Assembly (NCBI RefSeq): GCF_900142415.1
Contig: NZ_FRAU01000001.1
Span: 422,620 to 486,619, forward strand
DNA from: Rhodothermus profundi
GTDB taxonomy: Bacteria > Bacteroidota > Rhodothermia > Rhodothermales > Rhodothermaceae
Direction of reading: 5' to 3'
Length of the DNA stretch: 64,000 nt
The position numbers were made by a program, and so were the translations under genes. Below, piece after piece: positions 42,144-50,682 of the stretch; the stretch's first letter is position 1; every line of letters begins with the position of its first letter. The notes below the pieces were generated by a model, which was given only the letters and a program-made list of their open reading frames with translations, was not told where the DNA came from and ran no database searches.

Positions 42144-42229
42144 TGGGGAGGGCGGGACTCGAACCCGCACGGGCCCGTAGGCCCACGGCATTTTAAGTGC
42201 CGTGTGTCTACCGATTCCACCACCTCCCC
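42144..42229 (-). tRNA. tRNA-Leu (anticodon UAA)
   Basis: The 86-nt gene folds as a class II tRNA. The acceptor stem GGGGAGG pairs with CCTCCCC, with discriminator A at 42144. The anticodon arm ACGGCA-CTTAAAA-TGCCGT has anticodon TAA. There is a long variable arm (GGGCCTACGGGCCC) and a T-arm with GGTTCGAGTCC. The 3' CCA is not encoded and must be added by the CCA enzyme. Confidence 0.97.
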
Positions 42230-42603
42230 TCAGGCAGCACCATGATCGCGCCAGCGATCCGATCCTTCACGTTCCGTCTGGCCCCCTCCGTCGGCAACTG
42301 CCAGCCTCCAGGTCACGTTCCCCGCAGGGCTACCCGCTCTCTCCGTCCCCGTCGGTCGACGGCTCCCAGGAGCTTGCCGCCCGCACAGGCCACCAGCTCA
42401 CCCAGAAAAGCCCCTTTCGTTCCCACTCGCTGCGCTAAAAAACTCCACCCTACCGATCCTGCTGTGAAAAAGTTAACACGCAGCGCATGCCGCCTGCCCT
42501 GTAGAAAACAACCCCTCCACCTGGGGCGTTCTTTCAACGCCAGACCCGCCAGGCGGGTCCATTACACGTTGTCTCTTTTTCTACAACCAGACAGCAAAGA
42601 CCC
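42230..42603. other. 374-bp spacer between tRNA-Leu and pruA
   Basis: The divergent spacer should hold promoters for both genes, but I see no strong consensus. It contains an inverted repeat of 8-bp arms (GACCCGCC and GGCGGGTC, 42543-42550 and 42552-42559), 45 bp before the pruA start. This could be an operator or a weak hairpin. Confidence 0.45.
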
Positions 42604-44274
42604 ATGCATAACGCCATCCCCTTCCCTCCTGTCCCGAAAAACGAACCTGTACGCAGCTACGCACCGGGCACGCCGGAACGTGCTTCGCTCCGAAAGCGCT
42701 TGCAGGAGCTCAAACGCGAAACTGTCGAAATCAAACCGATCATCGGGGGCCAGGAAATTGCCACAGACCGGGTCGAAACGCTCCATCCCCCTCATGAACG
42801 CGCCCACACGCTGGGTACAGTGCATCTGGGCGGGCCCCGGGAAGCTGAACAAGCAATCGAGGCAGCCCTGAAAGCCCGCGCAGAATGGGCCCGCATGCCC
42901 TGGACCGAACGGGCCGCCATCTTCCTGAAAGCGGCTGAGTTGCTCTCCGGTCCCTGGCGCGACACGCTCAACGCGGCCACGATGCTCGGCCAGAGCAAAA
43001 ACGTTCATCAGGCCGAGATCGACGCGGCCTGCGAGCTGGCCGACTTTTTCCGCTTCAACGTCTACTTCATGGCCCGCATCTATCAGGATCAACCGCTCAA
43101 CGCGCCAGGCGTCTGGAACCGCATGGAGTACCGGCCGCTGGAAGGATTCGTTTTTGCCGTTACCCCCTTCAACTTTACCTCCATCCAGGGCAACCTGCCC
43201 ACGGCCCCGGCCCTTATGGGCAACACGGTTGTGTGGAAGCCGGCCACCACGGCCGTCTACTCCGCCTATTTCCTCTACAAGTTACTCGAAGAGGCCGGCC
43301 TGCCGCCCGGGGTTATCAACATGGTGCCCGGCCACGGACCAGACGTCGGCGACGCCGTGTTTGCCTCTCCCCATCTGGCCGGCCTCCACTTTACGGGCTC
43401 GACGAACACCTTCCGTTACATGTGGCGCACCATCGGCGAAAACATCGACCGCTACCGGGCCTATCCCCGCATCGTCGGCGAAACCGGCGGCAAGGACTTC
43501 ATCATGGTCCACGCTTCAGCCGATCCGGAAGCCGTGGCCACGGCCATCGTGCGGGGCAGCTTCGAATATCAGGGCCAGAAATGCTCGGCTGCCTCGCGCG
43601 TCTATCTGCCCCAGTCGCTCTGGCCGCGCATCCGGGAGTCGCTGCTCGACCAGCTCCGCGAAGTGAAAATGGGCACGGTCGAGGACTTCACCAACTTTAT
43701 CAATGCTGTCATCGACAAAAAGGCCTTCGACAAGATTGTCGGCTACATTGAGGAGGCCAAGCAGAACCCGAACGTCAAAGTCCTCTATGGTGGCAACTAT
43801 TCCGACCGGGAAGGTTACTTCATTGAGCCGACCGTGCTGGAGGTAAGCGATCCCGGGCACCGCACCATGTGCGAGGAGATCTTCGGACCGGTCGTGTCAA
43901 TCTACGTATACCCCGATCTGCGCTATGAAGAAACGCTGGATCTGGTGAACAATACCTCGCCGTACGCGCTGACTGGATCGATCTTCGCTCAGGATCGCAA
44001 AGCCATCCAGCTGGCCACCGAGCGGCTGGTCGATGCTGCGGGGAACTTCTACATCAACGACAAACCAACGGGCGCTATCGTGGCCCAGCAGCCTTTCGGC
44101 GGCGCGCGGGCTTCCGGCACAAACGACAAGGCCGGCTCCTATCTCAATCTGCTGCGCTGGGTCTCGCCCCGCGCCATCAAAGAGACGTTCGTGCCGCCGC
44201 GGCACTTCAGATACCCCTACCTGGAGCCGGACACCGAGGTCCCGGCCGATCAGGCGACCCCGGTAACGTCCTGA
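42604..44274 (+). CDS. pruA: L-glutamate gamma-semialdehyde (1-pyrroline-5-carboxylate) dehydrogenase
   Basis: This 556-residue NAD-dependent aldehyde dehydrogenase oxidises glutamate semialdehyde to glutamate in proline breakdown. The catalytic Cys is C327 (GQKCSAASRVY) and the general base is E293 (VGETGGKDF). The segments VTPFNFTSIQGNLPTAPALMGNTVVWKPA and QQPFGGARASGTNDKAG are typical of stand-alone P5C dehydrogenases. Length fits the family. No proline dehydrogenase gene lies beside it. The next gene starts 54 nt after its stop. Confidence 0.96.
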   Translation: MHNAIPFPPVPKNEPVRSYAPGTPERASLRKRLQELKRETVEIKPIIGGQEIATDRVETLHPPHERAHTLGTVHLGGPREAEQAIEAALKARAEWARMPWTERAAIFLKAAELLSGPWRDTLNAATMLGQSKNVHQAEIDAACELADFFRFNVYFMARIYQDQPLNAPGVWNRMEYRPLEGFVFAVTPFNFTSIQGNLPTAPALMGNTVVWKPATTAVYSAYFLYKLLEEAGLPPGVINMVPGHGPDVGDAVFASPHLAGLHFTGSTNTFRYMWRTIGENIDRYRAYPRIVGETGGKDFIMVHASADPEAVATAIVRGSFEYQGQKCSAASRVYLPQSLWPRIRESLLDQLREVKMGTVEDFTNFINAVIDKKAFDKIVGYIEEAKQNPNVKVLYGGNYSDREGYFIEPTVLEVSDPGHRTMCEEIFGPVVSIYVYPDLRYEETLDLVNNTSPYALTGSIFAQDRKAIQLATERLVDAAGNFYINDKPTGAIVAQQPFGGARASGTNDKAGSYLNLLRWVSPRAIKETFVPPRHFRYPYLEPDTEVPADQATPVTS

Positions 44275-44328
44275 CCGTTCAGGCCCGGTCGGCCCAGGCC
44301 GGCCGGGCTGCCGTGATTTTAAGCCGCA

Positions 44329-44832
44329 ATGGACGGCCCTTATTACAGTCGCTTTCATCCGCACCGAACGCCCGATTTGCGGGCATTTCGGACGGCCTTG
44401 TTGCGTCCGCTGGCTACGTGCCTGCTCACCCTGGCTGGCGTGCTGCTGGTACGGGTGCTGCAGACGCAACCGCTTGGGCTGTGGCTGGTACTGGGACTGC
44501 CTGCAGCGCTGCTGCTTGCTATGGGCTGGACCGCCTATTGGATGCAGCAGACGCCCGCCGAGCTGCACCTGCACCCCGAGGGCCTCGTGCTACGAAGCGT
44601 CTGGGACGTACTGACCGGCCGCCAGCCGCCTCCTCGTCCCCTGCTGGGCGTTCGGCGCGATCACGACCGCACCCACCTGTTCTGTGCCGATGCCCTGTAC
44701 ACGCTGCGTGACCTCGACTGGCCAGAGGCTCCGCAACTGGTGAAGGCGCTCCGCGCCCGCTTTGCTTACACCGGTACCGCCAGTGCTTCGAGCTGCGACG
44801 CTACGGCACGCTCTTCATCCGCCCCTGCCTGA
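44329..44832 (+). CDS. Small membrane protein of unknown function
   Basis: This 167-residue protein has two adjacent membrane helices (about 25-45 and 49-68, LATCLLTLAGVLLVRVL and LWLVLGLPAALLLAMGWTAYWM). A cytoplasmic domain with ELHLHPEGLVLRSVWDVLTGR then follows. The layout resembles small PH-like membrane proteins. The last about 20 residues ([16 protein letters not shown]) overlap the 3' end of the convergent gene by 67 nt and look low-complexity. I do not recognise a family. Confidence 0.68.
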   Translation: MDGPYYSRFHPHRTPDLRAFRTALLRPLATCLLTLAGVLLVRVLQTQPLGLWLVLGLPAALLLAMGWTAYWMQQTPAELHLHPEGLVLRSVWDVLTGRQPPPRPLLGVRRDHDRTHLFCADALYTLRDLDWPEAPQLVKALRARFAYTGTASASSCDATARSSSAPA

Positions 44833-45218
44833 AGCCACCGGTCGAGCACGCCAAGTGCCAGACGCGCCTCTGCCTCGTAGCTACAGGCCTGGTAGTACCG
44901 AGATCGATAAGGCTCTGGCCAGCCTGTGGGATAAAACAATCGACGGGCCTGTTCCCGCGAAATCCCCAGCAGACGTGCCGCTTCGCGCCCGATAAAGCCG
45001 TTGTCGCACTGCACGCTTAACCGCAACAGGGTTGCTTCATCACAATAGCCCCCCAGCAGCAACACATGCCCCGCGATGCAACAGCGGAAGTCTTCGGAAG
45101 ACGCGCCCGCTGCCAGCACGGCCTGAACATTCCGAGCCCAGGCCCACTGCGCCGCACAGAACCGTTCGGGATGCTGCGCAATATGCTGCCGAACCTGGTG
45201 CAACAATCTCCAGTTCAT
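44766..45218 (-). CDS. Conserved-type hypothetical protein with a WP/LF motif
   Basis: This 150-residue soluble protein runs from a helical N-terminus ([25 protein letters not shown]) through [15 protein letters not shown] to [30 protein letters not shown]. This pattern (CIAGH, a helix ending LLGx, then LFxxxxWP) recurs in short hypothetical proteins of varied bacteria and phages, as far as I recall. Function is unknown. Its 3' end overlaps that of the membrane protein gene by 67 nt, and its start is close to the divergent zinc-ribbon gene, 24 nt away. Confidence 0.7.
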   Translation of the reverse strand: MNWRLLHQVRQHIAQHPERFCAAQWAWARNVQAVLAAGASSEDFRCCIAGHVLLLGGYCDEATLLRLSVQCDNGFIGREAARLLGISREQARRLFYPTGWPEPYRSRYYQACSYEAEARLALGVLDRWLQAGADEERAVASQLEALAVPV

Positions 45219-45242
45219 ACGTCATCCCAATGGTTGACTGTC

Positions 45243-45446
45243 ATGGACCGGCCTGCTTCCTCTGCGCTCCCAGATTTTATGCCGGACCCGCCGCCGCGTT
45301 CGGGTTCGTCCGGCCCTCGTGCAGCTTCTGAGGCAGACGCCTGGTGGGATTACTGCCCGAACTGCGGACAACGGCTGGAGAATCATCGCTGCAAGTACCG
45401 GTGTCCCCGATGCCACTATTTTATGTCATGCAGCGATTTCGACTGA
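45243..45446 (+). CDS. Mini zinc-ribbon protein
   Basis: This 67-residue protein has a disordered Pro/Ser-rich N-terminus. It ends in a compact zinc-ribbon module, [30 protein letters not shown], with five to six cysteines able to bind zinc. Very similar short C-terminal modules occur in many Bacteroidota and related phyla, to my knowledge without a function. The ATG at 45243 is preferred; longer in-frame sequence runs antisense through the neighbouring gene. It stops 4 nt before the GntR-type regulator, so the two are probably co-expressed. Confidence 0.75.
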   Translation: MDRPASSALPDFMPDPPPRSGSSGPRAASEADAWWDYCPNCGQRLENHRCKYRCPRCHYFMSCSDFD

Positions 45447-45450
45447 GGCA

Positions 45451-46368
45451 ATGATCACGCTGGACCGCACGCAGCCACAGCCTTTGCATCAGCAACTGGT
45501 GGCGCAGTTGCGCTATTTGATTGCCCGCGGACATTTTCGCCCGGGCACGCCCCTGCCTTCCACCCGCGAACTGGCTCGCCAACTGGGCATTTCCTTCCAT
45601 ACGGTGCGCAAAGCCTACCAGCAACTTGAGGTGGAGGGAGTTGTGCACCGTCAATCAGGCCGCCGCTATCTGGTACGTCCCGAAAGCGCACCAACGCGAG
45701 AAATGCGACTCGAACGGGGCGCTACGCTCCTTCAGGAAACGCTGCGTCGGCTGGTCGGCATCGGCCTGCGCACCGACGACATTGAATATCTATTTCAGGA
45801 GCAACTGGCACTGCTGGAAGACCATGCGCCAACGCCCAAGGTGCTCTGCCTGGCCCCTACGCAGGAGCTGGCAGAATGCCTGATTGCAGCGCTGGGGGGT
45901 TCATGGTCGGAACTGGTCGAACCCATAACGCCCGAAGCGTTGGTGCACCATGAGGATGCGGATCTGGTACTGGCCCGCCATGCCGATCTGCATCGGTTTC
46001 GGCATCGACTGCCGCAGGCCGACTGGCTGGGCTTGCTGGTCTATCCCGAACCTTCCGTGCTGGAACGCGTGGCCAGCTTGCTTCCCCGCGAAACACTGGG
46101 GCTGGTAACCCTGCAGCCAGAGACCATTCCTCATCTGCTGACCGAACTGCGCGTAGCCACGGGCTTTGGGGGGCAGGTGCTGGCCGTAGCCATTGAAGAA
46201 AGCCGCCATCATTTGCGGCCGCTGCTCGACCAGGCCGACCTGCTCATCTGCACGCCGCAGAGCTACCGGCGCCTGGCAACTCCGGGCGACCGCCCCATAG
46301 CCATGCTATCCTTTCGCGTAGGGCCGGAATCCATTGATGCGCTCCAGGCCCATTTTCAGAGTCTCTAA
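45451..46368 (+). CDS. GntR-family transcriptional regulator with a large unknown C-terminal domain
   Basis: This 305-residue protein has an N-terminal winged helix-turn-helix (1-75: PLHQQLVAQLRYLIARGHFRPGTPLPSTRELARQLGISFHTVRKAYQQLEVEGVV), as in the YtrA-like branch of GntR. YtrA proteins usually stop about 50 residues later. Here about 230 more residues follow, with alternating strand and helix segments (KVLCLAPTQELAECLIAAL, QVLAVAIEESRHHLRPLLDQADLLICTP). These resemble a periplasmic-binding or receiver-like alpha/beta fold. It is translated 4 nt after the zinc-ribbon gene, with GAGG as Shine-Dalgarno. Effector and targets are unknown. Confidence 0.87.
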   Translation: MITLDRTQPQPLHQQLVAQLRYLIARGHFRPGTPLPSTRELARQLGISFHTVRKAYQQLEVEGVVHRQSGRRYLVRPESAPTREMRLERGATLLQETLRRLVGIGLRTDDIEYLFQEQLALLEDHAPTPKVLCLAPTQELAECLIAALGGSWSELVEPITPEALVHHEDADLVLARHADLHRFRHRLPQADWLGLLVYPEPSVLERVASLLPRETLGLVTLQPETIPHLLTELRVATGFGGQVLAVAIEESRHHLRPLLDQADLLICTPQSYRRLATPGDRPIAMLSFRVGPESIDALQAHFQSL

Positions 46369-46370
46369 AG

Positions 46371-48758
46371 CTATTGATCTGAAGCCGGTGTAGGCGTCTC
46401 CGACGCGGCTGTTTCTTCGCGCGGCTCCTTTTGCTCCGTTTCTTCTCCCCCCGGATACCTGACCCGGATGTGATAGACGGCCAGTAGCATCTGCAGGAAG
46501 GTTTCTTTGATTTTCTGAAGATCGCGGAACGTCAGGTCCGTATCGTCGAGCTGACCGTCTTCAATACGGGCACGAAAGATCTGATCAATCAGGGCTTCCA
46601 ACCGTTTGTGCGTGGGTTCCTCCAGGGCCCGGCTGGCCGCTTCTACCGAGTCGGCCAACATGAGGATAGCCGTTTCTTTAGAGTTAGGTTTGGGCCCAGG
46701 ATACCGGAATTCCATGTCTGGCAGGTTGGGATCGCCCGTTTGCTCGACGGCCTTGCGGTAGAAGTACTCAATACGCGTTGTGCCGTGATGCATAGGAATA
46801 AAGTCCAGCACCTTTTTGGGCAGGCCGTACTGGCGGCCAATTTCCAGTCCTTCTTTCACATGGCTGGCAATGATCAGCGCGCTCATGCGCGGCTTCAGGT
46901 TTTCGTGGGGATTAACACCGGGCCGCTGGTTTTCTACGAAGTATTCGGGTTTGACCATTTTGCCTATGTCATGGTAAAGCGCCCCGACGCGGACCAACAG
47001 CGCATGCGCGCCAATGGCTGCGGCGGCCGCCTCTGCCAGGTTAGCCACCTGCAGTGAGTGGTTGAAGGTGCCCGGCGCCCGCAGGCTGAGCTCTTTCAAC
47101 AGCGGTCGGTTGGTATCCGACAGTTCCAGCAGGGTCAGATCGGTCGTAATGTCAAAAGCACGTTCAAAAACCCACAGGAGAGGATAGGCCATCAGCACCA
47201 GGATTGAATTGATGCCTACCAGCAGCAGATCGGAGAGGAAACGTCCACCGGCTGCGGGATGCCAGAGAGCCGAAGCTCCCAGCACCACCAGATAGCCGAC
47301 AAACACCAGTCCAGCGCTCAGGAAAAACTGGCCGCGGTTTTTAATGTCGCGCACGCTAAAGATGCCAAGCGTGCCAGCAAAAACAGTGGCAAATACAAAT
47401 TCAAAATCATAACTGAGCAGGTGCCCTCCAATGAAGGCCAGCGTGATGGTGCCGAAAAGCGCCACGCGGGAATCAAAAATGACCGTGAGCAGGATCGAAG
47501 CGATGGCCACGGGCACGGCATACATGGCCAACGTAGGAAGCCGCACGGCGATGGCGTACAGGCCTAAGATTGCAGCAAACAGCAGCGCAATCAGCAGCAC
47601 CTGCGCGTTATTGTCAAAGATAGGTCGTCGCAGGAGATAAAGGTAAAGGAAGAAAAACAGATACGTGGCCAGCGTTACCAGCGTCTGGCCAAGGAGGCGC
47701 CGCCAGAACAAGGCTGTTCCGCCGCGTTCCTGTTGGGCCCGCTCAAGCGAGATCAGTTTTTGTTTGATTTCTTCCGTAACGACCTGGCCGCGCCGCACAA
47801 TGGCTTCGCCAGCTTTTACCAGGCCATAGGTTGGTGAAAGGCGCGCCTGTTGTTGCTGCCAGGCATGCAGCGTCTCAGCGCGCAGGTACACATAGGAAGG
47901 CACCAGAATGGCGCGGTAAAAGGCCAGGGCAATACTGGCCAGCTCAGGGCGTCCGTTGAATTGCTGCAGAAAGTATTCGCGCGCAGCGCTATAGGCTTCA
48001 TCCAGTCCAAAGACCCGATTGACAGAGATTACCCGTTCGGTCCGGTCTGTTTCGTTGCGCACCACAATTTCATCGGTCAGCACACTATCGCGCGGTACGT
48101 CCAGCAATCCCACCTGCAGCACCTGCACCCCAAACGCCCAGGCTTCCTCAAGAGCCCGCGCGTAGAGCGGGTCCTGTCCGTTACGCCGAACCACCTGGCC
48201 TGCCTCATCCGTATAGGCTAAATAATCCTCTGCCAGCAGACGCCACTGACCTGGCGTGAGTTTGACGCGGGCATTGCGCCGTCCCTCTACATAGCGGATT
48301 GAATCTGCCTGCGCGATTTCCTGACGTCCTCGTAGCAGATTGCGTCGATAGCGGGCGTAAGCCTCAAAGATCTGCTCCAGTTGTCGTCGCACCGTATCGC
48401 GGTTGGCTTCCATGCGGCGCAACGCATCAGGTACTTCTCGAAAGTACGGGGGCGTCTGCAGGATCACCTGGCGGCGCTCATGCGCCAGTTGCTCTGGATC
48501 TTTGTAGAGCGCATAGTCGAAAGGGGCAACCAGATCGTTGTGCTGCCAGACTTCTCCGACGCGCACGGTAAACTGATACACACGCTCTCTCGGAAAGGCA
48601 ATCAGCGTCAGGACAATCAGGCCCAGCCAGATGGCGGTTTTGATCATCCACTGCCGTCGGCGCTGCCAGCGCGTTTCAAGCTCACGCCCGCGTTCCAGTT
48701 GTTGCCCGACGGGTCGTGGTGCGCGCCGCCCCCGTTGGAATCGTTCCCAGATGCTCAT
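46371..48758 (-). CDS. 7TM-HD phosphodiesterase, PgpH type (cyclic-di-AMP hydrolase family)
   Basis: This 795-residue membrane protein has a first helix (about 40-58), a large extracytoplasmic domain (about 60-325, 7TMR-HDED type), and about seven further helices (350-520). A cytoplasmic HD domain (about 555-710) follows. HD motifs are HSLQVANLAEAAAAAIGAHALLVRVGALYHDIGKMVKPEYF and ALIIASHVKEGLEIG, with MHHGTTRIEYFY. PgpH hydrolyses cyclic-di-AMP, which controls potassium, osmotic and wall balance. The charged C-terminal tail (about 40 residues) is extra. It converges on the GntR-type regulator, 2 nt apart. Confidence 0.92.
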   Translation of the reverse strand: MSIWERFQRGRRAPRPVGQQLERGRELETRWQRRRQWMIKTAIWLGLIVLTLIAFPRERVYQFTVRVGEVWQHNDLVAPFDYALYKDPEQLAHERRQVILQTPPYFREVPDALRRMEANRDTVRRQLEQIFEAYARYRRNLLRGRQEIAQADSIRYVEGRRNARVKLTPGQWRLLAEDYLAYTDEAGQVVRRNGQDPLYARALEEAWAFGVQVLQVGLLDVPRDSVLTDEIVVRNETDRTERVISVNRVFGLDEAYSAAREYFLQQFNGRPELASIALAFYRAILVPSYVYLRAETLHAWQQQQARLSPTYGLVKAGEAIVRRGQVVTEEIKQKLISLERAQQERGGTALFWRRLLGQTLVTLATYLFFFLYLYLLRRPIFDNNAQVLLIALLFAAILGLYAIAVRLPTLAMYAVPVAIASILLTVIFDSRVALFGTITLAFIGGHLLSYDFEFVFATVFAGTLGIFSVRDIKNRGQFFLSAGLVFVGYLVVLGASALWHPAAGGRFLSDLLLVGINSILVLMAYPLLWVFERAFDITTDLTLLELSDTNRPLLKELSLRAPGTFNHSLQVANLAEAAAAAIGAHALLVRVGALYHDIGKMVKPEYFVENQRPGVNPHENLKPRMSALIIASHVKEGLEIGRQYGLPKKVLDFIPMHHGTTRIEYFYRKAVEQTGDPNLPDMEFRYPGPKPNSKETAILMLADSVEAASRALEEPTHKRLEALIDQIFRARIEDGQLDDTDLTFRDLQKIKETFLQMLLAVYHIRVRYPGGEETEQKEPREETAASETPTPASDQ

Positions 48759-48782
48759 GCAGCATATCTGCGTCAGCTTCGA

Positions 48783-50321
48783 CTAACGTCCGTACCTATG
48801 CCGCAGGTGCGGCAAGGATCCGAGCAGCACGGTCAACAGCCCGCCCAGCAGCGTGTACCAGGGCCATGCTAGGCTGCGCAGCCCCTCGGCAGCAATGCGC
48901 GTTGCGTCGGGCGTAAGGGCAAACACCAGGTGCCCATCCGGGCGGACCCAGACGCCAAAGATCACGAGCACCATTAAACCGATAGCGGTCAGAAAAGCAC
49001 CTATGGCCCATCGCTGCGAAATGCGCTGCGTGAACTGTCCCAGCAAAAAAACGCCCAGTAATCCCCCGTAGGTAAACGAGGCGATCGACAGCCCTAGCTC
49101 GACCACCGGGTTGTCGGTACTTTCAAACAGACTGGCAAAGCCCACAAAAACCAGAGCCCAGCCCAGCGTCAGCAGCCGCGAGATGCGTAGCGAGCGCCGC
49201 GCATCTGGCGACCGTCCTCGCCAGCGCTCGTACAGGTCGAACAGGGTCGAGGAAGCCAGGGCATTGAGCGAAGAAGAAAGTGTGCTCATGGCTGCTGCCA
49301 GGATACCGGCCAGTAGCAGCCCAGAGATGCCCGGCGGCAATCCTTCGATAATAAAGCGCGGAAATACTTCATCGGCGCGCGAGAGCCCTAACGCTTCTGG
49401 CGTGGCCCCACCATAGTGTACCCAGAGCAACAGGCCAACCAGGAGAAACAACGCAAACTGGCCCATAACAATCAGGCCGCTTCCAATCAGGGCCTTCTGA
49501 CTGTCTCGAAGCGTGCGGCAGGCCAGCAATCGCTGCACCATGAGGTGGTCTGTTCCGTGGGAAGCCATAGAGAAGACCGCGCCGCCCACTACCGCTGTGA
49601 CAAACACATATGGTTCGGTAAGCCACCGCAACGGGCTGGTTTCGGCCTCAGGCACGAGCAGGCGCGTTTTGCCGGCTGCCGTAGCCATCTGCCACCAGTC
49701 GTCTGGCGCTCCCTGCCAGAGCACCCACAGTGCCCCCAGCGCTCCTCCGACATACACCAGAAGCTGCATCACGTCGAGCCAGACCACCGCTCGCAGTCCC
49801 CCGATCAGTGTATAAAGCACCGTGGCACCGGCGACCACCAGGATAACTTCCTGGTACGAGACCGAAAGTCCGGCCATATCGGCCATGACCTTCAAGGGAA
49901 TAGCGGTCGCGAACAGGCGCACGCCATCGGCCAGTAGCCGCGTCACCAGAAACACCAGCGAGGCGGCTGTCTGCATACCCCGCCCGAAGCGCTGTCCGAG
50001 GAATCCATAGGCTGTCGTAAGCGATCCCTCAAAGTAGCGAGGCAGCAGCAACAGACTGACTACCGTGCGGCCCAGCACATAGCCAATGGTAAGTTTCCAG
50101 AAGCTCAGGTCCCCTCCGTAAGCTACGGCGGGCACGCCTATCACGGTCAGGGTGCTCGTCTCCGTAGCCACGACCGACAGGCACAGCGCCCACCACGGAA
50201 GCGTGCGGCTTCCGAGAAAATAATCAACCGCATGGCGCTGGCGTCCACCGGCCCACAACCCCAGGATGACCGCGCCCAGCAGGTACCCTATCAGAACCAG
50301 ATAGTCGAGGAGAGTCAGCAC
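48783..50321 (-). CDS. Sodium:solute symporter (SSS family)
   Basis: This 512-residue transporter has about 13 hydrophobic helices and the SSS layout. Helix 1 (LLDYLVLIGYLLGAVILGLWAG) is followed by RQRHAVDYFLGSRTLPWWALCLSVVATETSTLTVIGVPAVAYGG, where sodium-site residues lie, and later by LLAGILAAAMSTLSSSLNALASSTLFDLYERW. The substrate may be a sugar, amino acid or organic acid and cannot be read from sequence. The start is a GTG. A small gene precedes it by 6 nt and is probably co-transcribed. Confidence 0.93.
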   Translation of the reverse strand: MLTLLDYLVLIGYLLGAVILGLWAGGRQRHAVDYFLGSRTLPWWALCLSVVATETSTLTVIGVPAVAYGGDLSFWKLTIGYVLGRTVVSLLLLPRYFEGSLTTAYGFLGQRFGRGMQTAASLVFLVTRLLADGVRLFATAIPLKVMADMAGLSVSYQEVILVVAGATVLYTLIGGLRAVVWLDVMQLLVYVGGALGALWVLWQGAPDDWWQMATAAGKTRLLVPEAETSPLRWLTEPYVFVTAVVGGAVFSMASHGTDHLMVQRLLACRTLRDSQKALIGSGLIVMGQFALFLLVGLLLWVHYGGATPEALGLSRADEVFPRFIIEGLPPGISGLLLAGILAAAMSTLSSSLNALASSTLFDLYERWRGRSPDARRSLRISRLLTLGWALVFVGFASLFESTDNPVVELGLSIASFTYGGLLGVFLLGQFTQRISQRWAIGAFLTAIGLMVLVIFGVWVRPDGHLVFALTPDATRIAAEGLRSLAWPWYTLLGGLLTVLLGSLPHLRHRYGR

Positions 50322-50327
50322 CGAAAA

Positions 50328-50540
50328 TCAGGAGCGGAATCGCTGCTGCTGGTCTTCTTCGTAGGCTTTGTAGATGGTCACGACGTCTTCCAGCGAACGC
50401 TGCAGCGCAGCCAGCCGCGCTGTTTGCACCAGGCTCACCTCATCGCTGAGAGGCTGGCTGTCTTTAAGCAGCGCAATGGCCGCATTGAACACGTGCTGCA
50501 TCATCAGGCACACATCCTCCGCCCGTACACGCATACGCAC
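50328..50540 (-). CDS. Small helical protein of unknown function upstream of the symporter
   Basis: This protein of up to 70 residues is mostly helical (VCLMMQHVFNAAIALLKDSQ, LAALQRSLEDVVTIYKAYEEDQQQRF) with no membrane helix. The start is GTG at 50540 or ATG at 50534. It ends 6 nt before the symporter gene. The tight spacing and protein-like composition support it, but I recognise no family. Confidence 0.55.
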   Translation of the reverse strand: MRMRVRAEDVCLMMQHVFNAAIALLKDSQPLSDEVSLVQTARLAALQRSLEDVVTIYKAYEEDQQQRFRS

Positions 50541-50624
50541 TCTACTGCTGGTTGATTACAAACAACGGCAATGTCGGGCAAAACCTGTTCCTTTCCCAGC
50601 TATCGGCTTAGCGGCCCATTCTAT

Positions 50625-50657
50625 AAAAAAATCCCCACCTGCGCAATACAGGTGGGG
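50625..50657 (-). terminator. Rho-independent terminator after the alginate-export-like gene
   Basis: On the minus strand a 9-bp stem (CCCCACCTG and CAGGTGGGG at 50633-50641 and 50649-50657) with a 7-nt loop is followed by ATTTTTTT. It lies 25 bp after the stop of the outer-membrane protein gene. Confidence 0.9.
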
Positions 50658-50682
50658 AGCTCCAGGCGAAAAAAGTGCTGGT

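Noticed and set aside
42144..42170. Possible integration attachment site at the tRNA-Leu 3' end
   Set aside because: I looked for a second copy of the tRNA end in the 40.4-42.1 kb patch and saw none, and no integrase gene lies near.
41903..42223. Minus-strand ORF overlapping tRNA-Leu
   Set aside because: Its first codons are the tRNA sequence itself (MVESVDTRHLK is a well-known tRNA-Leu artefact).
42197..42871. Plus-strand ORF of 224 codons over the tRNA and the pruA start
   Set aside because: It overlaps the tRNA and pruA in another frame, and its product is Arg/Ser/Pro-rich without a domain.
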